From contig WGNI01000013.1 of assembly GCA_016124655.1 (NCBI GenBank), forward strand, positions 1 through 64,000: a DNA stretch of 64,000 nucleotides, in the 5' to 3' direction. A model generated the notes under the pieces. The model saw only the letters and a program-made list of their open reading frames with translations. It did not search any database and was not told the origin of the DNA. This document shows, piece after piece, positions 1-7,093 of this stretch. The position numbers were made by a program, and so were the translations under genes. How positions within the stretch are numbered: position 1 is the first letter of the stretch; every line of letters begins with the position of its first letter. Source of the DNA: Alphaproteobacteria bacterium (GTDB taxonomy: Bacteria > Pseudomonadota > Alphaproteobacteria > Caulobacterales > Aquidulcibacteraceae).

Positions 1-454
1 CCGGCCGGTACGTGACATGACACACCACGCCGCGCTGCACGATCGCGGCGGCCATGATTTCCCAATTCGCGAAATGTCCGGAAATGAACACCGCGCCCTT
101 GTCGCTCGCCTTCACCGCGTCCAGCCGCTCAGCGCCCACCACCGCAATGCGCCCGCCGTCTTCGTAGGCGTTGATCTCATGCAGATGCGGAAACTCGCCC
201 ATCGTTCGGCCAAGTCCCGCCCACATCTCTCGCGCGATCTGCGCGCGCCAGCTGGCGCTTTCGTTCGGGAAGGCGAGGCGGAGATTGCTGAGCGCGGTCT
301 GATGCGCGCTCAACAGCGGTCCGATGCGCACCGCCCAATCAGCGCCGGCGGCCGATGCGCGATCCAGCGGCATTTTTCCGAAGTGGCGATAGTAAAGATC
401 GAACGCCGCCGCCTCGATGCGATGCAGCCCGGTGATGTGCGTCGGCGCCGGCAT
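1..454 (-). CDS. LpxL/HtrB-family lipid A acyltransferase, C-terminus cut by window edge
   Basis: Not a complete gene: the first 151 codons are visible and the rest lies beyond base 1. Translation from the ATG at 454 gives a late lipid A acyltransferase N-terminus, with conserved positions such as LSNLRLAFP and MGEF. The catalytic HX4(D/E) motif is HFANWE, at about residues 129-134. The family adds a secondary acyl chain to Kdo-lipid A at the inner face of the cytoplasmic membrane. The ATG follows the lpxK stop with one base between, so translation is probably coupled. This places it as the last visible gene of the DUF374-waaA-lpxK string. Whether it is LpxL or LpxM/LpxXL-like cannot be decided from half the protein. 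Confidence 0.85.
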   Translation of the reverse strand, partial: MPAPTHITGLHRIEAAAFDLYYRHFGKMPLDRASAAGADWAVRIGPLLSAHQTALSNLRLAFPNESASWRAQIAREMWAGLGRTMGEFPHLHEINAYEDGGRIAVVGAERLDAVKASDKGAVFISGHFANWEIMAAAIVQRGVVCHVTYRP

Positions 455-455
455 G

Positions 456-1433
456 TCAGCGCGCCTCCATGCGCGCGCGGATCGGCGCCAGCAGCGCATC
501 CAACGCGGCGTCGTCATCGAAGACGGCGCGAACCGGCAGCACGGCGATGTCCTTGTCCGCCTCGCTCAGGCGGACATGATCTTTCTCTGTCGTGATCAAG
601 GACGCGCCGCGCTCACGCGCCAGCGTGCGCAGCCACGCGATCTCGTCGCGCGAATAGGCGTGATGATCGGGATACGGCACGCAATCGGCGATGTCGGCGC
701 CGAGCGCCTCCAGCGTGTCGAAGAATTTCTGCGGCCGCGCAAGCCCGGCAAACGCCAGCACCTTGCCGTTTGGCGCCGCGCCCTGCGGCGCCAAGTGCGC
801 GCGGAGCAGGGGCTTGCCCGAAGCACGCAGATAGTCAGGCGCGGCGCCTTCGCCGGCAAGCACAAACGCATCCGCACGCGCCAATCCCGTGCGCAAGGAT
901 TCCCGCAACGGCCCTGAGGGAAACACTCGTCCATTGCCCACGCCGAACGCGGTGTCGACGACAATTACAGACAGGTCCTTGTGCAGCGTCGGGTTCTGAA
1001 AGCCGTCGTCGAGCAGGATTACGCGCGCGCCCGCCGCGATCGCCGCGCGCGCGCCGGCAGCGCGATCGCGGGACACCCAGGTCGCGCCATCGCGCGCATG
1101 CAAGAGCGGTTCGTCGCCGACATCATCCGCGCCGTGCCCAAGCGAAACCTGCAGCGGCCCGCGTGCGGCGCCGCCATAGCCGCGCGCAACCACGTGCGCA
1201 TTTGGCCCAAGCCGCGCGCGCAGGGCGCGCACGATCGGCGTCTTGCCCCCGCCGCCCAGCGTGAAATTGCCCACGCAGACGACAGGCGCATCAGCTTTGT
1301 ACGGCGTCGTCAGCGCGCGGCGTGCATCAGCGCCTGCAGAATAGACCACGCTCAATGGCAAGAGGACGGCCTGCAGCATCGGCGCGCGGTCGCGTCCCTC
1401 CGCATCGCCGGACCAGAAGTCAGGCGCGCGCAT
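456..1433 (-). CDS. lpxK: Tetraacyldisaccharide 4'-kinase LpxK
   Basis: LpxK phosphorylates the 4' position of the tetraacyl-disaccharide precursor to give lipid IVA, using ATP at the inner membrane. The 325-residue length is normal. The family's P-loop is GNFTLGGGGKTP at residues 55-66. It is followed by the VVARGYGG block and the DDGFQN motif, all typical of LpxK. The ATG at 1433 lies inside the end of waaA (14-base overlap), which argues for one transcript and coupled translation. The C-terminal ITTEKDHVRL segment is also conserved in the family. Confidence 0.97.
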   Translation of the reverse strand: MRAPDFWSGDAEGRDRAPMLQAVLLPLSVVYSAGADARRALTTPYKADAPVVCVGNFTLGGGGKTPIVRALRARLGPNAHVVARGYGGAARGPLQVSLGHGADDVGDEPLLHARDGATWVSRDRAAGARAAIAAGARVILLDDGFQNPTLHKDLSVIVVDTAFGVGNGRVFPSGPLRESLRTGLARADAFVLAGEGAAPDYLRASGKPLLRAHLAPQGAAPNGKVLAFAGLARPQKFFDTLEALGADIADCVPYPDHHAYSRDEIAWLRTLARERGASLITTEKDHVRLSEADKDIAVLPVRAVFDDDAALDALLAPIRARMEAR

Positions 1434-2715
1434 GGCGAGCGCTTTCCGAGTTCGCCGGCGCCCGCAGGCGCGCGATCAACGCCGCGACGGTCGTCTCCAG
1501 CGCGGGCCCGCCCTGACGCGACACGCGCGCAGCCGCCTGCGTGAGGCGCTGACGCTGCGTCTCGTCCGACAGCAATGTTTGCACGGCGCCGGAAATATCG
1601 TTCGCCATCGAAACCGTCCATGCGCCGCCTGCCTCGTGCAAGGCGTCAAACAAATCCGAGAAACTGGCCACGTGCGGACCAGACACAATGGCGCAGCCGG
1701 CAAGCGCAGGCTCAACGGGATTGTGTCCGGTGAGGTGCGGCAGGAGGCTCCCGCACACCAGCGCCACGCGACACTGGCCATAGAACGCAGACAATTCCCC
1801 CATCGTGTCGACCACATAAACCGCCGCGTCTCCGATCGGGTCTCCCAGCGACCGCCGCGGCGCGCCGCCGGCAAGATTTGCAACCGCTTCCCCACGCTCT
1901 GGATGGCGCGGCGCCAGCATCAAGAGCGCGTCAGGCATGCGCGCGCGCATCTGCGCATGCGCGGCGAGCGCGATTTCGTCTTCGCCGGGATGCGTCGACG
2001 CCGCCAGCCACGCCGGGCGCCCGCGCAGCATCCGTGTCAACGCATCACCGTCCGCAAGCGTTGCGGGGGACGTGCGCGCCGCCAGCTTGAGACTGCCGAT
2101 GCACGCAACCGAAGACCCAGACAACGCGCTCAATCCTTCCGCCGTGCGCTGGTCCGCCGCGAAGATGACGTCGAAACAGCCGAGCAGGGCGCGCGCGCTG
2201 TCGGGCGTGCGCCGCCACCGCGCCAGCGTATCGGCGTTCATGCGCGCATTGACGAGCGCAAGCGGGACGCCGCGCCCACGCGCAGCGCGGATCAGGTTGG
2301 GCCACAACTCGCTTTCGATCAGAACGCCAAGGTCCGGCCGCCAATGCTCGAGAAACGCAGACACGAACCGCGGATGATCCAGCGGAACAAAGTGATGGAT
2401 CGTGCGCGGCAGCGGTTGCTTTGCAAACAAATCCGCTGACGTGCGCGTGCCCGTCGTCAACAGGAACGATAGTTCCTCTTGCGCAGAAACAGCGTCGATC
2501 AGCGTGCGCGCCACGCCCATCTCGCCCACGCTCGCCGCATGCAGCCACAAAAGCCGGCCCTGCGGCCGTGCAACACTGGCGCGCCCCATGCGCTCGCCGA
2601 TGCGGCCGGCGTCTTCCTTGCCGCGGCGCACGCGGGCGCGCAGCCACAAGCCCGCGAACGGGCCGAGCGCTGTCGCCAAGGCCTGATAGAGGCCAAGACC
2701 GGCGGGCGCGGTCAC
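1420..2715 (-). CDS. waaA: 3-deoxy-D-manno-octulosonic acid (Kdo) transferase
   Basis: WaaA transfers one or more Kdo sugars from CMP-Kdo to lipid IVA at the cytoplasmic face of the inner membrane. The protein has 431 residues. An N-terminal hydrophobic anchor (about residues 5-27) is followed by HAASVGE (59-65), whose Glu is the family's catalytic residue, and by the TTGT and ESELWPNLI blocks. The C-terminal half is a GT-B fold with HNPVEPALAG. The start is GTG at 2715, overlapping the TGA of the upstream acyltransferase (GTGA). No better in-frame ATG exists near it. Confidence 0.96.
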   Translation of the reverse strand: MTAPAGLGLYQALATALGPFAGLWLRARVRRGKEDAGRIGERMGRASVARPQGRLLWLHAASVGEMGVARTLIDAVSAQEELSFLLTTGTRTSADLFAKQPLPRTIHHFVPLDHPRFVSAFLEHWRPDLGVLIESELWPNLIRAARGRGVPLALVNARMNADTLARWRRTPDSARALLGCFDVIFAADQRTAEGLSALSGSSVACIGSLKLAARTSPATLADGDALTRMLRGRPAWLAASTHPGEDEIALAAHAQMRARMPDALLMLAPRHPERGEAVANLAGGAPRRSLGDPIGDAAVYVVDTMGELSAFYGQCRVALVCGSLLPHLTGHNPVEPALAGCAIVSGPHVASFSDLFDALHEAGGAWTVSMANDISGAVQTLLSDETQRQRLTQAAARVSRQGGPALETTVAALIARLRAPANSESARHARA

Positions 2716-3461
2716 GAAGCGGCGCGCTCCAGCGCGGGTGCGTCAGGGAGCGGCTCAGGCTCGGCCGCTGTCACGCCCGCCATGGCGCAGGCCTGCCGCG
2801 TCACCCTTTGCAGTTCATTCTCCAAGCGCACGCGCGCGGCCTCCATCTGGTCCGGCGACGCATCCGCGCTGACCCGCATCGGCCCGCCCCACACGCACGC
2901 CCCGCGCCCAAACAGCGGCGGCAGCGCAAAACGATCCCACGAGCGCAGCGTCTTTTCCCCGCGCATGCCCCAGCCCACGACCACGATCGGGCATTGCGCG
3001 CGCTTGGCCAATTGCACCACGCCCAGCTGCGCCCGCACGCGGGGGCCGCGCGGGCCGTCGGGCGCGATCGCCACGCAGCCGCCGCCCTCCAGATGGCGCA
3101 GCATTTCCCGCATGGCGATGACGCCGCCCTTGCGCTTGTCGCCCTTGGCGGAGGAGCCGCGAATCGTCTTCGTGTTGACCGCGCGCATGGCCGTGGCGAT
3201 GACTTCGCCGTCGCGCGAGTGCGAGATCAGCGCCTTGACCGGCTGCGCGCCCGGCCAAACCGTCCACCCTTTATGGGCCAGCGCCAGCCGGCCGTGCCAA
3301 AAGCACAGGATCGCGGGCCCTTTCCCGGCCCAGATCGGCGCAACGACCTCCCTGCCCACGAAGGTCCAGCGTCCCGTGGCCCCCGCCGCGCGGAGGTAGA
3401 GGCCGATCAGAAAGCCGGCGAAACGCTGCATGAACAGGCTGGAGAAGAGACGTTTGAGCAT
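2712..3461 (-). CDS. DUF374 lysophospholipid acyltransferase-family protein
   Basis: A 249-residue member of the DUF374 branch of the PlsC/LPLAT superfamily. Visible features are an N-terminal membrane-associating stretch, the FWHGRL block (catalytic His in place of the usual HX4D) and ALISHSRDGEVIA. A GSSAKG segment and PDGPRGPR follow, a block typical of DUF374. The exact acyl acceptor of this subfamily is not established. Its fixed position before waaA and lpxK in many alphaproteobacteria suggests a lipid A or envelope-lipid role. It is the first gene of the leftward string, and its 3' end overlaps the waaA GTG by four bases. Confidence 0.9.
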   Translation of the reverse strand: MLKRLFSSLFMQRFAGFLIGLYLRAAGATGRWTFVGREVVAPIWAGKGPAILCFWHGRLALAHKGWTVWPGAQPVKALISHSRDGEVIATAMRAVNTKTIRGSSAKGDKRKGGVIAMREMLRHLEGGGCVAIAPDGPRGPRVRAQLGVVQLAKRAQCPIVVVGWGMRGEKTLRSWDRFALPPLFGRGACVWGGPMRVSADASPDQMEAARVRLENELQRVTRQACAMAGVTAAEPEPLPDAPALERAAS

Positions 3462-3548
3462 CGACGCGCTGGAATGGGGGCGAAGCTGCCCATATAGAGG
3501 CGCGCCGCCCGGTTACGCTATGGGCGCGAGAGGCCGGACCCCGCTTTG

Positions 3549-4229
3549 ATGTCAGACGTCCCCGCCAGCCGCAAATTCGACATGTCGACCCCCAAGGGCC
3601 GCCGCGACGCCTGGGCGGAGCTGATGTGGACCGACCACGGCTTCCTGCGCGCCGCGTTCCAGAACTTCCATTGGATCAGCCCGGAGATGGCGCGCGCCAA
3701 TCAGCCCTCGCCGAAACACATCGCCCGCTACGCCGCCATGGGCATCAAGACAATCATCAATCTCAGGGGCTTCAACGACAGCGGCCAATACTGGTTGGAG
3801 CGCGAGGCCTGCGCTGAGCACGGGCTTGCGCTCGTCGATGCGCCGATCGGTTCGCGCGAGCCGCCTTCGATCGAACGCGTGCTGCGCGCGAAAACGATTT
3901 TCGAAACGATCCAGTATCCCGCTTTAATGCACTGCAAATCCGGCGCGGACCGCGCAGGGCTGATGGCCGTTCTCTACAAGCATTTCCGCCAGGGCGAACC
4001 AATCGAACGCGCGCTCGATCAACTCAGCTTGAAATATTTGCATGTGAAGCAAGGAAAAACCGGCATGCTCGGGTTTTTCTTCGACACCTATATGCGCGAA
4101 ACCGCGCAATCGAAGAAGCCGTTCATCGATTGGATCCGCGAAGACTACGACCCCGCCAAAGTCAAAGCCGCCTTCATGGGGCAATGGTGGGCCAATGTGC
4201 TGGTGGATAAGGTGTTGCGGCGGGAGTGA
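3549..4229 (+). CDS. Tyrosine/dual-specificity phosphatase-like protein (CX5R)
   Basis: A 226-residue soluble protein with the cysteine-phosphatase signature HCKSGADRAG. Cys129 and Arg135 form the CX5R loop. An upstream segment, IKTIINLRGFNDS, resembles bacterial DSP-like phosphatases. The substrate is unknown. I use the ATG at 3549; a TTG one codon upstream is less likely. The gene is divergent from the DUF374-waaA-lpxK string. Its last ~105 coding bases recur at 4886-4991, beyond the toxin-antitoxin pair, so this 3' end is one copy of a duplication. The C-terminal stretch IDWIRED...KVLRRE may therefore have been acquired or rebuilt by that event. Confidence 0.85.
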   Translation: MSDVPASRKFDMSTPKGRRDAWAELMWTDHGFLRAAFQNFHWISPEMARANQPSPKHIARYAAMGIKTIINLRGFNDSGQYWLEREACAEHGLALVDAPIGSREPPSIERVLRAKTIFETIQYPALMHCKSGADRAGLMAVLYKHFRQGEPIERALDQLSLKYLHVKQGKTGMLGFFFDTYMRETAQSKKPFIDWIREDYDPAKVKAAFMGQWWANVLVDKVLRRE

Positions 4230-4233
4230 GGGG
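4124..4233 (+). repeat. Direct repeat, copy 1 (3' end of phosphatase gene)
   Basis: About 110 bases that recur at 4886-4995 in the same orientation, shifted by exactly 762 bases. I count only a few mismatches (Tyr to Asp, Ala to Ser and one silent change when both are read in the phosphatase frame). Identity ends just after the stop codon and its GAGGGG. Weak similarity continues a further ~15 bases upstream with a one-base gap. The two copies bracket the HigBA-like toxin-antitoxin pair. Confidence 0.95.
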
Positions 4234-4237
4234 TCGC

Positions 4238-4268
4238 TTGACATTTGTAGCCAATAGGCTACAAATGT
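4238..4268 (+). promoter_or_regulatory. Promoter and palindromic operator of the toxin-antitoxin pair
   Basis: A consensus -35 (TTGACA, 4238-4243) is followed after 16 bases by TACAAA (4260-4265) as a plausible -10. A perfect inverted repeat with 12-base arms and a four-base centre (ACATTTGTAGCC / AATA / GGCTACAAATGT, 4241-4268) covers the whole core promoter. This fits autorepression by the downstream HTH antitoxin. The predicted transcription start falls at about 4271-4273, on the ATG at 4271, so the message may be leaderless. Confidence 0.75.
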
Positions 4269-4270
4269 GC

Positions 4271-4573
4271 ATGGCGACGATCCTGAAGTCTGACGCGTTC
4301 GCGGAATGGATCGACACCCTTCGCGATCGCGCCGGCGCTGCGCAGGTGCTGCGCCGCCTCGCCCGTTTAGAGCGCGGCAATCCAGGCAATGTCGCGCCAG
4401 TCGGCGAAGGCGTCAGTGAATTGAAGATCGATGTCGGACCGGGTTATCGCGTCTATTTCGGGCAACACGGCGAGGACGTGGTGATCATTCTCGGCGGCGG
4501 CGACAAGTCCTCTCAGGACCGGGACATCAAAGCGGCCAAGAAACTATGGGCGGCGTGGAAGGCGCAAAACTAG
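4271..4573 (+). CDS. RelE/HigB-type toxin (Gp49-like addiction module killer)
   Basis: A 100-residue protein of the 'phage-derived Gp49-like' / addiction-module-killer family, related to RelE/HigB ribosome-dependent mRNA interferases. The C-terminal half carries the diagnostic core GYRVYFGQHG, then VIILGGGDKSSQ and DIKAAKKLW. The start is ambiguous: ATG 4265 lies inside the operator palindrome, while ATG 4271 lies just past it, so I prefer 4271. No Shine-Dalgarno sequence is visible, which fits a leaderless message. The stop (TAG) is immediately followed by the antitoxin ATG. Toxin-before-antitoxin order is normal for this family. Confidence 0.88.
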   Translation: MATILKSDAFAEWIDTLRDRAGAAQVLRRLARLERGNPGNVAPVGEGVSELKIDVGPGYRVYFGQHGEDVVIILGGGDKSSQDRDIKAAKKLWAAWKAQN

Positions 4574-4861
4574 ATGACAAAAGCAAAGTTCTCTCCCTTC
4601 GACGTAGCGGACCACATCAAGACCCCGCAGGACGTGGCGCACTATCTCGATGCCGTGCTTGCGGACGGCGACGCCGGTGAAATCGCCGAGGCGTTAGGCG
4701 TTGTCGCGCGCGCGCAAGGCATGGCGGCGATCGCGGAAGAAAGCGGGCTATCGCGCGAGACGCTGTATCGGACCCTGAGCGACGCTGGCAATCCAAGGCT
4801 GGAGACGCTCATCGGCGTCTTGCGCGCCATGGGGCTTCGGCTTTCGGTCGCGGCTGCGTAA
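4574..4861 (+). CDS. HigA-like addiction module antitoxin (HTH)
   Basis: A 95-residue antitoxin of the 'addiction module antidote' family. The C-terminal half is an Xre/HigA-like helix-turn-helix: MAAIAEESGLSRETLYR, then LETLIGVLRAMGLRL. The N-terminal half, with the typical FDVADHIKTPQDVAHYLDA, is expected to bind and neutralise the toxin. Its ATG directly abuts the toxin stop codon. It is the likely repressor acting on the palindrome at 4241-4268. Assignment rests on sequence pattern and pairing; regulation is inferred. Confidence 0.88.
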   Translation: MTKAKFSPFDVADHIKTPQDVAHYLDAVLADGDAGEIAEALGVVARAQGMAAIAEESGLSRETLYRTLSDAGNPRLETLIGVLRAMGLRLSVAAA

Positions 4862-4885
4862 CGCACGCGACGGCGAAGAGCCGCG

Positions 4886-4995
4886 CATCGATTGGATCCG
4901 CGAAGACGACGACCCCGCCAAAGTCAAAGCCTCCTTCATGGGGCAATGGTGGGCGAATGTGCTGGTGGATAAGGTGTTGCGGCGGGAGTGAGGGG
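4886..4995 (+). pseudogene. Orphan duplicate of the phosphatase gene 3' end (repeat copy 2)
   Basis: Read in the phosphatase frame this stretch still encodes IDWIREDDDPAKVK...KVLRRE and a stop at 4989-4991, but it has no start codon or upstream domain of its own. It matches 4124-4233 with few differences. Either the toxin-antitoxin pair landed inside the gene end and brought or rebuilt a second copy, or a tandem duplication was later occupied by the pair. The remaining sequence of 4862-5033 shows no gene. Confidence 0.85.
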
Positions 4996-5033
4996 GAATC
5001 CCGAAGACGGAGGCCCCCAATGCGGCCAAACGC

Positions 5034-5384
5034 CTAGTCTGACTTGGACAGACGTTGAAGCATCGCGCGCTGGTGGTCCTGGCCCCCGAAGAAGATCGCG
5101 AGCACGCGCACCAGGCGCAGATCATCGTCGACATCGAAGTAGAAAATTGCTCTGCGTTTCGTGACGGACCGCAAGCCCGGCAGAAGCTCAGGCCGCAGCG
5201 TTCCCTGGTGCGGCGTTGCGCCGAGGGCAAGCATCTCGGCCTCAATGCCCTCGATGCGCGCGGCCGCGCGCGCCAGGGCCTCGTCGCGCGCATCGCCAAA
5301 GTCTAGATAGCTGAGCAGCAGGAAGTCGAAGATCGCGGCAAGATCGTCGTCCGTGGCGAGCGCGCGCTCGACGCGATATCGCAT
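5034..5384 (-). CDS. parE: ParE-like toxin (RelE/ParE superfamily)
   Basis: A 116-residue ParE-type toxin. The fold is marked by an N-terminal helix (DDLAAIFDFLL), then LRPELLPGLRSV and the C-terminal strands RAIFYFDVDDD and VRVLAIFFGGQDH. ParE toxins usually poison DNA gyrase. The ATG at 5384 overlaps the stop of the upstream ParD-like gene (ATGA), the classical parDE arrangement. Direction is opposite to the HigBA-like pair, and the two modules converge with the orphan repeat between them. Confidence 0.9.
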   Translation of the reverse strand: MRYRVERALATDDDLAAIFDFLLLSYLDFGDARDEALARAAARIEGIEAEMLALGATPHQGTLRPELLPGLRSVTKRRAIFYFDVDDDLRLVRVLAIFFGGQDHQRAMLQRLSKSD

Positions 5385-5644
5385 CAGCCGGCCTTTTTCG
5401 CCCGGATCATCCGCTGCGTTCGCTTGCGACCCTCGGCGACCGACACGAACGCGCCTGCGCGCCGCGTTTTCAGAAGCGCGCGCAGCGCCGCTAATTCGGC
5501 CTCCTCAAGCGCCCGCTCAGACCGCAACAATTCCAAACCATGCTGCAGAACCGCGCTCAGACTGGGATAATGGCCGCGTTCGACCAATTCGCGCGCGAAC
5601 GCCTCCTGGCTATCGGTGAGGGAAACCGAGGTTTTGGCCGTCAT
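5384..5644 (-). CDS. parD: ParD-like antitoxin
   Basis: An 86-residue antitoxin. The N-terminal ribbon-helix-helix part (TSVSLTDSQEAFARELVERG, then SLSAVLQHGLELL) should bind DNA. The charged C-terminal helix (ERALEEAELAALRALLKTRRAG) should bind ParE. The ATG at 5644 matches family length and has GGAG upstream; a longer reading to 5677 adds residues without family support. It lies upstream of and overlaps parE. Autoregulation is likely by family analogy, but I could not define an operator. Confidence 0.88.
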   Translation of the reverse strand: MTAKTSVSLTDSQEAFARELVERGHYPSLSAVLQHGLELLRSERALEEAELAALRALLKTRRAGAFVSVAEGRKRTQRMIRAKKAG

Positions 5645-5853
5645 GATCGCCTCCGCAACGGTATGACCAGGTAGCACCGCAAGGGGGATGGGTAAAGGGA
5701 GCGAAGCGGGCGATGCGCGGCGCGCACAGCCTTATCAATCTCCCCTAACCCCCCGCGCACCCCCAACCATGACGCCCGCGTCACCGAATTGCCCTCAGCC
5801 CCGCCGCGTGCAAAACTCCGCCCGCGATCGCGCAATCCCTTGAGGAGGCGGAC

Positions 5854-7089
5854 ATGGCGGAAGCGAGAATCCCTTCCAACATGATGGAGCTGACCCCGCT
5901 CAATCCGGACTTCCAGGCCGATCCGCACGCTCTGCTCGGCCCGCTGCGCGATCAGTGCCCCGTCATGCGCGACGACACCTTCGGCGCCTTCATCATCTCC
6001 AAATATGACGACGTGCGCGCTTTGGTGTCGGACCGCACGCTGTGGCGCGATCCAACGCTCGCGGAAGACGCTTCGATGTTCGGACAGCGCATCAAAGCCG
6101 AGCGCGCCGCCGCGATGGAGGGGCCGTCGGGCACATCGATCCTGTTCCTCGACGATCCCGACCATGCCCGCGTGCGCCAACCGCTCACGCAGGCGCTTTA
6201 TGCGCGCGTCGCGAAAGCAAAACCGCAAGTCGAGGCGATCGTCGATCAACGCCTCGATGCGCTCGCCGGCGAGGCGGAATTCGATCTCATGGCGCGCTAT
6301 TGCGTGCCGATCCCCATCGACGCCATCGCCGCGATTTTGGGCGTGGACCGCGCACGGCTCGATGAATTCCGCGACTGGTCCGAAGGCATCATCCAAGGCC
6401 TTAACCCGTTTCGCACCGAACAGCAGACCGCCCATCTCATGCGATCCGGCGAAGCGCTGCGCGCTTATTTTCAGGCCGCGATGGCCGATCGCCGCGCCAA
6501 CCCGAAGGACGATCTCATCACCGACATGGTGCGGCTGAAGGAAGAGGGCGCAGCCCTCGAAGACGAGGAAATCCGCATCAATCTCACAGCGCTTCTGGTC
6601 GGCGGCAATCTCACGACCACCGATCTCATCGGCAATGGCGTGCGCCTCTTCCTGCTCAACCCTGAGCAATTGGCGGCGTTCCGCGCCGATCCGAAGCTCG
6701 CGGCGAACGCGGTGGAGGAGATCCTGCGCTATGAGCCGCCGGTCGACATCACCGGCCGCGTCGCCTCGCGCGACATGGAGGTGCGCGGCTGCCCCGTGCA
6801 CAAGACCGCGAGCATGACGTTTTCGCTGCGCGCGGCGAACCGCGATCCCGACGTGTTCGAGGATGCGGAAACGTTCGACATCACGCGCAAGCGCGCGCCG
6901 CACATCGCCTTCGGCGGCGGCGCGCACATCTGCATCGGCGCGCCGCTGGCGCGCATAGAGGCGCAGATCGCGTTGACGAAACTCTTCGATCGTTTCCCGA
7001 ACCTGCGCCTGGCCGATCCCAACGCGGCGCCGACATGGCGCACGCTGCCCTTCTTCCGCGGCTTGGAAACGCTAAAGGTCGCAGTTTAA
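5854..7089 (+). CDS. Cytochrome P450
   Basis: A 411-residue soluble class I-type P450. The heme-binding loop is FGGGAHICIG, with the ligand Cys at residue 360. The K-helix EXXR is Glu289-Arg292 (EEILR), and the meander follows. The expected I-helix acid-alcohol motif is unusual: the segment reads VGGNLTTTDL, with Leu where Asp or Glu normally sits. No ferredoxin or reductase gene is adjacent, so the redox partner is elsewhere. A good Shine-Dalgarno (GAGGAGG) precedes the ATG. The substrate cannot be told; fatty acid, terpenoid or steroid oxidation are all possible. Confidence 0.95.
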   Translation: MAEARIPSNMMELTPLNPDFQADPHALLGPLRDQCPVMRDDTFGAFIISKYDDVRALVSDRTLWRDPTLAEDASMFGQRIKAERAAAMEGPSGTSILFLDDPDHARVRQPLTQALYARVAKAKPQVEAIVDQRLDALAGEAEFDLMARYCVPIPIDAIAAILGVDRARLDEFRDWSEGIIQGLNPFRTEQQTAHLMRSGEALRAYFQAAMADRRANPKDDLITDMVRLKEEGAALEDEEIRINLTALLVGGNLTTTDLIGNGVRLFLLNPEQLAAFRADPKLAANAVEEILRYEPPVDITGRVASRDMEVRGCPVHKTASMTFSLRAANRDPDVFEDAETFDITRKRAPHIAFGGGAHICIGAPLARIEAQIALTKLFDRFPNLRLADPNAAPTWRTLPFFRGLETLKVAV

Positions 7090-7093
7090 CGGC

